Shown in pieces: positions 8,776 through 14,651 of a stretch of DNA of 42,158 bases. How positions within the stretch are numbered: position 1 is the stretch's first letter; every line of letters begins with the position of its first letter. The DNA is from a virus. The stretch lies in IMG/VR virus record IMGVR_UViG_3300043539_002351, positions 1-42,158 of that record. One strand, given 5' to 3'. The translations under genes were made by a program, and so were the position numbers. The notes under the pieces were generated by a model, which did no database searches, was not told the DNA's origin, and saw only the letters and a list, made by a program, of their open reading frames with translations.

Positions 8776-9177
8776 ATGGAAAAAATACACATAGAGGGAG
8801 ACCCTAAATTAAAGAATAATCCTGGTAAACAGTTCTCAATGTTTATCGGAAGATGGCAACCATGGCACGATGGACACAGGTGGTTGATTGACCAACGACT
8901 TGAACAAGGTAAGAATGTTCTAATTTGTATTAGAGACATTGAACCTAACGAACAGAATCCATTTACCGCACAAGAGGTACATGATAATATCACTATTAAA
9001 TTGTTTAACTTAATCCATGAGGGAAGAGTTATTGTAATGGTAATACCTGATGTTGAATCGGTAAACTTCGGAAGAGGAGTTGGATATGATATCATAGAAC
9101 ATTTACCACCACAAGAGGTAAGTGATATCTCAGCCACTAAAATAAGAGAACAATTAAAACAAGAAGGTAAATTATAA
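8776..9177 (+). CDS. small nucleotidyltransferase (HxGH family)
   Basis: 133 residues. GRWQPWHDGH (25-34) is the HxGH nucleotide-binding loop of the cytidylyltransferase/NMN adenylyltransferase superfamily. ISATKIREQL (118-127) is the second signature (ISxTxxR). The enzyme should transfer a nucleotidyl group from an NTP to a small phosphate-bearing or anionic acceptor. The acceptor is not evident: NMN, a sugar or polyol phosphate, or sulfate are all possible, the last because of the adjoining APS-kinase-like gene. The gene overlaps the methyltransferase start (ATGTTA after TAA), so it is in the same operon. Confidence 0.75.
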   Translation: MEKIHIEGDPKLKNNPGKQFSMFIGRWQPWHDGHRWLIDQRLEQGKNVLICIRDIEPNEQNPFTAQEVHDNITIKLFNLIHEGRVIVMVIPDVESVNFGRGVGYDIIEHLPPQEVSDISATKIREQLKQEGKL

Positions 9178-10025
9178 TGTTAGAAACAAATAGAATCATT
9201 CAAGGAGACTGTATTATTGAAATGGGGAAACTCCCTGAGTCTACTGTTGACTTGGTGGTTACTTCTCCACCGTACAATGTGGGTATCGATTATGATAGTC
9301 ATGACGATAGAATGACAATGGAAGACTATTGGAAGTTTACTGAACAATGGTTATCCAAGGCATATCGTCTATTAAAGGATGACGGTAGGATTGCGGTTAA
9401 CATTCCTTATGAAGTTAACGTTCAAGACAGAGGTGGTAGAATTCTATTTATGTCTGAGTTTTGGTCCATAATGAAAAAAGTCGGATTCCAATTCTACGGA
9501 CTTGTAGACCTTGACGAGAACTCACCACACAGAAGTAAGACTACAGCATGGGGTTCATGGATGTCACCAAGTAGTCCTTACATATACAACCCTAAGGAGT
9601 GTGTTATATTAGCCTACAAGAAAGACCGAATCAAAAAAGTTAAAGGTGAACCACAATGGAAGGGAGAGTTGGTTGATTTAGAACAAGAAGACGGTACTAT
9701 CAAACAGAAAATGATGTATCAGGAAGAAGATAAGAAAGAGTTCATGAGTTTGGTTTACGGACAGTGGGAGTACTTTGCAGATACAAGACAACAAACTAAA
9801 GCAACTTTCTCAATGGACATCCCAATGAAAGCAATTAAGATATTAACATATAGAAACGATGTGGTACTTGACCCGTTCGTTGGTAGTGGTACAAGTTTAT
9901 GTGCAGCTGAGATAAGTGGAAGGAGATGGTTAGGGATAGAATTGAGTGAAAACTATACTAATGTTGCAAAAGAAAGAGTTCAGCACTTTGTAGATAAGAA
10001 TCGACAAATTGAATTAGATTTATAA
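9177..10025 (+). CDS. DNA methyltransferase (N6-adenine or N4-cytosine, beta-type motif order)
   Basis: 282 residues. Catalytic motif IV TSPPYN is at residues 29-34 and the AdoMet-binding motif I DPFVGSGT at about 232-239, followed by GIELSENY. Motif IV before motif I is the beta-class order. TSPPY is typical of N4-cytosine methyltransferases but also occurs in some adenine enzymes, so the base is uncertain. No restriction endonuclease gene is adjacent, so it is probably an orphan enzyme protecting phage DNA or regulating expression. It is the last gene of the 7455-10025 operon and is followed by a strong terminator. Confidence 0.88.
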   Translation: MLETNRIIQGDCIIEMGKLPESTVDLVVTSPPYNVGIDYDSHDDRMTMEDYWKFTEQWLSKAYRLLKDDGRIAVNIPYEVNVQDRGGRILFMSEFWSIMKKVGFQFYGLVDLDENSPHRSKTTAWGSWMSPSSPYIYNPKECVILAYKKDRIKKVKGEPQWKGELVDLEQEDGTIKQKMMYQEEDKKEFMSLVYGQWEYFADTRQQTKATFSMDIPMKAIKILTYRNDVVLDPFVGSGTSLCAAEISGRRWLGIELSENYTNVAKERVQHFVDKNRQIELDL

Positions 10026-10027
10026 TA

Positions 10028-10052
10028 AAAGGGTCATATGACCCTTTTTTTT
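10028..10052 (+). terminator. intrinsic terminator of the nucleotide/methyltransferase operon
   Basis: A perfect 20-nt palindrome AAAGGGTCATATGACCCTTT (10028-10047) is followed by a run of T to 10052. It ends the operon 3 bp after the methyltransferase stop. Confidence 0.9.
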
Positions 10053-10063
10053 GTTTCTACGAA

Positions 10064-10070
10064 TATTTAT
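10064..10070 (+). promoter_or_regulatory. TATTTAT late-promoter-like motif
   Basis: TATTTATTAA, 14 nt before ATG 10085, directly after the operon terminator. Confidence 0.6.
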
Positions 10071-10084
10071 TAAGAAAACTATAA

Positions 10085-11152
10085 ATGGCTCAATTCGTAA
10101 TCACCGAAGACCAATTAATATTAATCAAACAAAACCTTGTTGCTGAGAAAAAACAGAACAAAGGTAAAGTGATTAATGAAGCTTGGTATAATAACGTGAT
10201 GGATATTGTTGGTATCGTTGACCCAACACCAATCACAGACACAATTAACGCAATTTCTTACTTTTCACAAGGAGACACACTATTTGGTGTTTTAAGTTTA
10301 GTTGCTGCAGTACCATTCTTTGTTGGAGATGCGGTGGCAAAACCTGTAATGGGTGCAATGAAAATTGGTTCAGCTGCGACAAAAGAATTAGATGTTGCGT
10401 TAAAACTTGCGAAGACAAATCCAAAGGCAGCTGCAGAAGCGATAAGTAGATTAGCTAAAGACCCAGGACCTGTTGGTAAATTCTTACAGAGCGCAGGAGG
10501 TTCAAGTGGATGGGCAAACAAGGTTAATGATTTTTTAAAAGAAATTCCTGTAGGGCCATTCAAAGGTATGAAGAACACTATTATGGATTACTTCACCTTA
10601 TTAGGTAGAGCGGGGACTAAAAGTAAAGGTGTTAGTGGTTTGGCGAAATCACTTGAGGCGGATTTAAAAATGGGTAAAGCGGGTGTTAAAGATATTCAAG
10701 CATTAAAAGATTTAATTAAGACTGAGAAAGTTTTTGACGTTGCAGCATTAAGTAAGCCAGGTTTCTTAAGTCAAACATTCTTTGGAGGAATTCCAAGAAT
10801 ATTTAGAAGTCCTGAAGGTAGAAGATTAAAAATTATGATGCAACAAACTAAATGGTGGTTAGGTTTCTTAGATTACATTGGTATTGGAAACTGGGTTGGA
10901 GCCGAGGAAGTTGTTAAAAGATTAGGAGGAGAACAAGCGATGAATCAGGCGATGGAGAATTACCAAAAAACACCTGAGGCTCAACAATATTACAAAGAAT
11001 CGTTTAAAGGTGAGGAGTCAATGGACCCAATATCATCAACAGCTGATAGTGTAAAACAAAGTATGTCGAGTGACAATGTTGCTGGTGACCCATTAGCAAA
11101 ATTCTTCAGAGGGTTATTCACAGGACAACTTAACCCAATCCCTGGAATGTAA
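10085..11152 (+). CDS. probable virion protein with hydrophobic VVGD-like segment and N-terminal ITEDQL tag
   Basis: 355 residues. The start MAQFVITEDQLILIKQNL matches the tag shared by several genes here. Residues about 38-85 (DPTPITDTINAISYF, then GVLSLVAAVPFFVGDAV) resemble the pre-toxin hydrophobic region seen upstream of polymorphic toxin domains and in some phage ejection proteins. The middle is Ala/Gly/Lys rich and helical. It has no signal peptide or recognised catalytic motif. It is the first gene of a set with the peptidoglycan-binding and DHH proteins. An ejected or membrane-interacting virion protein is my inference. Confidence 0.65.
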   Translation: MAQFVITEDQLILIKQNLVAEKKQNKGKVINEAWYNNVMDIVGIVDPTPITDTINAISYFSQGDTLFGVLSLVAAVPFFVGDAVAKPVMGAMKIGSAATKELDVALKLAKTNPKAAAEAISRLAKDPGPVGKFLQSAGGSSGWANKVNDFLKEIPVGPFKGMKNTIMDYFTLLGRAGTKSKGVSGLAKSLEADLKMGKAGVKDIQALKDLIKTEKVFDVAALSKPGFLSQTFFGGIPRIFRSPEGRRLKIMMQQTKWWLGFLDYIGIGNWVGAEEVVKRLGGEQAMNQAMENYQKTPEAQQYYKESFKGEESMDPISSTADSVKQSMSSDNVAGDPLAKFFRGLFTGQLNPIPGM

Positions 11153-11172
11153 ATTAATATAAAACAAATATA

Positions 11173-11514
11173 ATGGCAAAGAAAATAATTAGACTAACGG
11201 AAACCGATTTAACTAATATTGTTAAACGAGTTATCAAGGAACAAAATCAAATGAGTGGACAAGATGTTTTCGAACTTCAAACAGCACTTAACGATTATTT
11301 TGAAATGAAAAATGTGAAGGTTAATGGAAAACTATACCAAATACCTGTTGACTCTAAATGGGGTCCAGGTACAATTAACGCACTTAAGATGTTCCAAAAA
11401 GCAGAGAAAGTCAATCCTGATGGAATTGCTGGGCCAGACACTTACAAAGCATTACATAAATTAGGATTAAACCAAGATATATTTGATAAGGTAATCAGTT
11501 GGTTCACAAAATAA
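11173..11514 (+). CDS. peptidoglycan-binding domain protein with N-terminal tag
   Basis: 113 residues. Residues 1-24 are MAKKIIRLTETDL followed by a basic helix, the LTExDL tag form. Residues about 34-100 match the PG_binding_1 fold: ELQTALNDYF, DSKWGPGTINALKMFQ and DGIAGPDTYKAL. Such domains anchor enzymes to peptidoglycan. No catalytic domain is attached, so this is a free binding module, perhaps on the virion or paired with a lysin elsewhere. It ends 5 bp before the DHH gene. Confidence 0.82.
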   Translation: MAKKIIRLTETDLTNIVKRVIKEQNQMSGQDVFELQTALNDYFEMKNVKVNGKLYQIPVDSKWGPGTINALKMFQKAEKVNPDGIAGPDTYKALHKLGLNQDIFDKVISWFTK

Positions 11515-11519
11515 AATCA

Positions 11520-12932
11520 ATGAGAAGAATAATATCGGAAACAGGAATTAGAAATATCAACGCTTTAAAGAATAGATATCAAAAGGCGGAGATTTATTTT
11601 CACCAAGATTTAGATGGAGTAACAACCGCAATTGCAATGAAGAAATACCTTGAAGATAATGGTATTGATGTTGTAGGGGCTCACATTATTCAATATGGTG
11701 ATAAAGAGTTTTCCGTTAAGAAGAACGATGCTGAAGGTGATGTGATGCCAGTCCTTGTTGACTTTGCTCACGGTAAACCAATGTTCGTGATTCATACTGA
11801 CCACCACGACAAACAAGTTGGAGTTGAGAAAGGAACATCAAAACAATTTAGAGGGGCTCGTTCAAACGTAGAAACAATATCTCAAGTAGTCTCACCAAAA
11901 GATTTATTCCCATCATCTGATATATTATTAATTAATACTGTAGACTCCGCAGACTATGCGAAACATGACATTACACCACAAGAGGTTGTTAATTACATTT
12001 ATAGAGTCGACAAAGATAACTCACTTCAAAAGAATAAAATGTTATTGGGGTTAGTTATTAATAAATTACTTTTGGCGTTTAAAAACAAACCTGGATTTTT
12101 AGAAGGGTTAGTTATGGATTCTGAACCATCATTAATGTCTATACTTAATAACATTAAAACTTGGATGACAAGAACAAACGCTGCCAAACCTGAAGATTTA
12201 CAACAGAATGCACAAGATTATGCAGACAAAATGAAGGGGTACCCAACGGTATCTGACAATATTATTTTCCAATATGGTGGGGGTAGTATGTTTAAACCTG
12301 GGTCTTACGACAGATATACACCATTCAGAAATAATCCTGAAGCAGACTTTCTCATCATGGCGTGGCCGATGGGACTTGTTCAAGCTTCTTGTAATCCATT
12401 TAAAAAAGAAAGAGAACTTAAAGGTGTTAATCTTGGGGAAATAGCTCAAGAGGTTATCGGTAAGTGGAAAGACCAATTAAAGGAGAGAAAAATACCACTA
12501 TCAACTATGAAGTGGGTTAGTGAAACAAGTGCAGGACCCGAGAGTGTTGGATTTACATTCAAAGACTTCGACGCACTTTATGGTGGTAAATTTATGTTTA
12601 TGGATGGTGGTGAAGAAATCTTAGCCAAAATCGAGAACATGATGGAGAAACCATTTAAAGATTTAACTGAAGAAGAAATTTCTTTAATGGATAAAATCGG
12701 TATCAATGCTTGGGACCTTATCCAATCTAACTCAGGTGGACACAAATGTATTACTAATATCTCAGGACTTAATTATTTAGGTAGAGGTAAGAGACCACCA
12801 CAAGGACAGTATAGATATGATTCTGAAAAAGATGATTCACCATCCGTTAAGTTCACAAAGATGATTGCAAACGAATTCCAAAAAGTGTTAAAAGAAAAAA
12901 TTGAGGAATCTAAAAATTCAACCGAGGATTAA
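11520..12932 (+). CDS. DHH/DHHA1 family phosphoesterase
   Basis: 470 residues from ATG 11520 (MRRIISETGIRNI); an upstream ATG at 11499 lies inside the previous gene. Motif I HQDLDG is at 28-33, the DHH motif TDHHD at 93-97, and a DHHA1-type SGGHK at 405-409 followed by CITNISGL. These are the metal-binding and substrate-binding signatures of RecJ/NrnA-type enzymes, which cleave single-stranded DNA, nanoRNA or cyclic dinucleotides. The DHHA1 motif is slightly unusual (SGGHK for GGGH). The protein starts with an ISETG tag, so it may be packaged. Substrate unknown; cyclic dinucleotide or nanoRNA degradation are candidate anti-defence or recycling roles. Confidence 0.8.
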   Translation: MRRIISETGIRNINALKNRYQKAEIYFHQDLDGVTTAIAMKKYLEDNGIDVVGAHIIQYGDKEFSVKKNDAEGDVMPVLVDFAHGKPMFVIHTDHHDKQVGVEKGTSKQFRGARSNVETISQVVSPKDLFPSSDILLINTVDSADYAKHDITPQEVVNYIYRVDKDNSLQKNKMLLGLVINKLLLAFKNKPGFLEGLVMDSEPSLMSILNNIKTWMTRTNAAKPEDLQQNAQDYADKMKGYPTVSDNIIFQYGGGSMFKPGSYDRYTPFRNNPEADFLIMAWPMGLVQASCNPFKKERELKGVNLGEIAQEVIGKWKDQLKERKIPLSTMKWVSETSAGPESVGFTFKDFDALYGGKFMFMDGGEEILAKIENMMEKPFKDLTEEEISLMDKIGINAWDLIQSNSGGHKCITNISGLNYLGRGKRPPQGQYRYDSEKDDSPSVKFTKMIANEFQKVLKEKIEESKNSTED

Positions 12933-13282
12933 GAAAGGTCATAGGTAATACTATCACCAGCTTCGATATTAAGGATTTCACAAGAACCACCCTCAATTTC
13001 TAGTACGATATTACCATTCCCACAATAGGAAGGACAATCAAACTCATCATTACATGGAGGACAATTGTGATGTATATTAACAATCACATTGTTCTTTATG
13101 ATAATAATATCTAAAGGTATTAAACAATTTTTCATCCAAAAACATTGTTTCTCACCACCCATTAAAAACAACAACCCATCGAATGTGTTGTCAAATGTCT
13201 TACCCATCATACCTACCGATTGGGATTCTCTATCAATTAATGTTTTGACTTTAAAGATATTTTGATTAATTTTGACCTTCAT
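12929..13282 (-). CDS. DUF192 family protein
   Basis: 117 residues. VGMMGKTFDNTFDGLLFLM, CFWMKNCLIPLDIIII, a Cys-rich loop (HHNCPPCNDEFDCPSYCG) and VLEIEGGSCEILNIEAGDSI together match the DUF192 pattern (FWMKNTxIPLDxxFI, then VLExxAG, then GD). The family is a small beta-barrel of unknown function found in bacteria and phages. It is convergent with the DHH gene (4-bp overlap of the ends) and preceded by a TATTTAT motif 5 nt before its ATG. Confidence 0.85.
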   Translation of the reverse strand: MKVKINQNIFKVKTLIDRESQSVGMMGKTFDNTFDGLLFLMGGEKQCFWMKNCLIPLDIIIIKNNVIVNIHHNCPPCNDEFDCPSYCGNGNIVLEIEGGSCEILNIEAGDSITYDLS

Positions 13283-13287
13283 ACTTA

Positions 13288-13294
13288 ATAAATA
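13288..13294 (-). promoter_or_regulatory. TATTTAT late-promoter-like motif
   Basis: TATTTATTAAGTATG on the minus strand: the motif ends 5 nt before the start of the DUF192 gene. Confidence 0.6.
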
Positions 13295-13296
13295 CT

Positions 13297-13389
13297 ATGA
13301 AAAAGATTAAATCAATATTGAAAGAGATTTGGTTAGGGTTTAAATTTTCCGAAGAAAATAGACATAAATCTCAATGGGGGAAGTTTTAA
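13297..13389 (+). CDS. possible 30-residue basic peptide
   Basis: ATG 13297 to TAA 13389 encodes MKKIKSILKEIWLGFKFSEE and a short tail. It starts immediately beside the divergent DUF192 promoter region. The sequence before its ATG (CTTCATACTTAA) recurs before a second ATG at 13411, whose frame is only 13 codons. The amphipathic basic sequence is plausible as a small protein but coding is unproven. Confidence 0.35.
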   Translation: MKKIKSILKEIWLGFKFSEENRHKSQWGKF

Positions 13390-13441
13390 ACTTCATACTT
13401 AAAGAATATTATGGATAAAGTAAAAAATAGTTATATGATAT

Positions 13442-14035
13442 ATGGATTATAAAATTTTTGTTATTTCATTAAAAAGAAGACAGGATAGGAGGGAAAAAAT
13501 TTCGGAATTATTCGAAAAAAACAATCTAAAGTTTTCTTTTTATGACGCAATTGATGGACGTGATTTAATTGTTACGGATGAGATTGAAGAATTATTTTTA
13601 AATAATGAGTTTGAAGAGTGGGGTATAATAAAAGAATGTATCTATGGTAATACCTTAACTCATCTAAAGCTATTGAAAGAATGTTCTGAGCAGAATTTAC
13701 CGTATTTTATTTTTGAGGATGATGTTAAAATAAAGAAAGATATTAATTTTACGTTTGAGAGTATTGTTGAAAAAAAATTAGATGTTTTTTGGTTAATAGA
13801 TTTAGAACCTTCGTCGTTAGCATACGTTGTTTGGCCTGAGGGTGCTAAAAAAATACATGATTGGGTAATGAATGTTGGAAAGGCGGATAAAGGAATGGAT
13901 TGGAAATTATTAGAAATAAAAAACACTAATATCCTAAATTCTGATAAGATATGGGACGAATACTTTTATCAAGTACCTGGAGAAGATTCAGATATTGCCC
14001 CCAACGGTTATAATTTAATTCAAAATAAAATTTGA
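13442..14035 (+). CDS. glycosyltransferase family 25-like protein
   Basis: 197 residues. IFVISLKRRQDRREKI near the start, DAIDGRDL at 35-42, TLTHLKLLKEC at 71-81 and PYFIFEDDV at 87-95 are the family 25 (LPS biosynthesis) glycosyltransferase signatures; the EDD at 92-94 is the metal/nucleotide-sugar site. It is shorter than the usual 230-250 residues, with a reduced acceptor part. Base composition is more AT-rich than the neighbours. The stop lies immediately before the first promoter of the non-coding RNA block. It may modify virion or host-surface glycans. Confidence 0.82.
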   Translation: MDYKIFVISLKRRQDRREKISELFEKNNLKFSFYDAIDGRDLIVTDEIEELFLNNEFEEWGIIKECIYGNTLTHLKLLKECSEQNLPYFIFEDDVKIKKDINFTFESIVEKKLDVFWLIDLEPSSLAYVVWPEGAKKIHDWVMNVGKADKGMDWKLLEIKNTNILNSDKIWDEYFYQVPGEDSDIAPNGYNLIQNKI

Positions 14036-14061
14036 TTTTTTAAAAATATTTTTTATCTTTG
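14032..14061 (+). promoter_or_regulatory. sigma-A-type promoter P1
   Basis: TTGATT (14032-14037), 16 nt, TATCTTTG (14054-14061), the Bacteroidetes -33/-7 pattern (TTG, TAnnTTTG). It overlaps the stop of the glycosyltransferase gene and points into the hairpin RNA at 14066. Confidence 0.75.
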
Positions 14062-14065
14062 TAAA

Positions 14066-14125
14066 ACATTTGGGGAATAAGGATATATTTATATAACTCG
14101 ACCGAAAGGTCAACACCCCCAAAAC
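14066..14125 (+). ncRNA. small hairpin RNA A
   Basis: Starts about 5 nt after P1. TTTGGGG (14069-14075) can pair with CCCCAAA (14117-14123), enclosing a GACC-GAAA-GGTC hairpin (14100-14111). There is no open frame of note and no T-run after it, so the end is a guess and the RNA may run on toward the tRNA or be processed. Structure is read from complementarity only. Confidence 0.55.
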
Positions 14126-14142
14126 TCACAATAAAAAAAGAT

Positions 14143-14173
14143 TTGACAGAATGAGAATTCTTTCCTATCTTTG
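14143..14173 (+). promoter_or_regulatory. sigma-A-type promoter P2
   Basis: TTGACA (14143-14148), 17 nt, TATCTTTG (14166-14173). A near-ideal promoter in front of hairpin RNA B and the tRNA. Confidence 0.85.
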
Positions 14174-14177
14174 TGAA

Positions 14178-14232
14178 ACAAATCCCATGAGTGTGGAGTT
14201 TGAGAAAACTTCTTAATCTTGTGGGATTTTTT
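14178..14232 (+). ncRNA. small hairpin RNA B or attenuator before the tRNA
   Basis: AAATCCCA (14180-14187) pairs with TGGGATTT (14222-14229), enclosing GGAGTTT-GAGA-AAACTTC (14195-14212), a 7-bp stem with a GNRA loop. A run of six T at 14227-14232 follows the outer stem, so the unit could be a stand-alone small RNA with its own terminator, or an attenuator controlling read-through into the tRNA 28 nt downstream. Confidence 0.55.
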
Positions 14233-14260
14233 ATCAGACGTTCTTTAAAATAAAATATAC

Positions 14261-14332
14261 CGTGGGATAGAGCAGTGGTAGCTCGGAAGGCTCATAACCT
14301 TTAGGTCGGTGGTTCGAATCCATCTCCCGCAA
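14261..14332 (+). tRNA. initiator-like tRNA-fMet (CAU)
   Basis: 72-nt cloverleaf: acceptor CGTGGGA/TCCCGCA, D arm GAGC-AGTGGTA-GCTC, anticodon arm GAAGG-CTCATAA-CCTTT with anticodon CAT at 14293-14295, variable loop AGGTC, T arm GGTGG-TTCGAAT-CCATC. Three features mark an initiator rather than an elongator: a C1:A72 mismatch at the acceptor end, an A11:U24 pair in the D stem, and G30:C40 plus G31:C39 under the anticodon loop. The third G:C pair of the classical initiator (29:41) is A:U here. CCA is not encoded (CAA follows), so the host would add it. Transcribed from P2. Confidence 0.92.
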
Positions 14333-14374
14333 CAACGTGAATTAAATTTCACAAAAAAAAGTTTTACAAACTAT

Positions 14375-14405
14375 TTGATTAATTGAAAAGTTCTTCATAT
14401 CTTTG
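14375..14405 (+). promoter_or_regulatory. sigma-A-type promoter P3
   Basis: TTGATT (14375-14380), 17 nt, TATCTTTG (14398-14405), followed by TAAAACA as at P1. Drives structured RNA C. Confidence 0.8.
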
Positions 14406-14410
14406 TAAAA

Positions 14411-14590
14411 CAATTGAGAAAGGTTGACCATAGGTTCGTAAAATCGAGGTTCCCTACTCAATAAAAACTCTCAGGTAAAACTGATTGTTTCTTTGACAAA
14501 CAGACGAATTAGCCCGTCCTATTTAGAGTAGGGGGTCAACAAGATAGTTAGGTGATGCTATCAAGGAAGAATGAATTCGTTAAAATCATC
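14411..14590 (+). ncRNA. structured RNA C (about 180 nt)
   Basis: A long interrupted helix is visible: GTTGACC (14423-14429) with GGTCAAC (14534-14540), and CCCTACTC (14452-14459) with GAGTAGGG (14526-14533). The two right-hand strands are contiguous and the left-hand ones flank a 22-nt bulge. Inside are CTG...TTT/AAACAG (14481-14503) and GACG/CGTC (14503-14518). A separate hairpin GATAG/CTATC follows (14543-14562). No open frame is present and no known RNA family is recognised. The 3' end is not marked by a T-run. Confidence 0.65.
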
Positions 14591-14615
14591 AGTCAAAAAA
14601 AAGTTTCATAAAAAT

Positions 14616-14646
14616 TTGATAGTCTCAAAACTTTCATCTACCTTTG
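14616..14646 (+). promoter_or_regulatory. sigma-A-type promoter P4
   Basis: TTGATA (14616-14621), 17 nt, TACCTTTG (14639-14646), followed by TGAAACA as at P2. Drives the 1 kb RNA. Confidence 0.8.
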
Positions 14647-14651
14647 TGAAA

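Noticed and set aside
4851-10070. Calling TATTTAT a T4 late promoter (TATAAATA)
   Set aside because: The orientation read toward the genes is TATTTAT, not TATAAATA; only the function by position is inferred, so it is described as late-promoter-like.
14468-14485. Glycine-riboswitch-like string CTCTCAGGTAAAA in RNA C
   Set aside because: The rest of the aptamer core (GCCGAAGGGGCAA and GGACAGA) is absent and no glycine gene follows; treated as coincidence.
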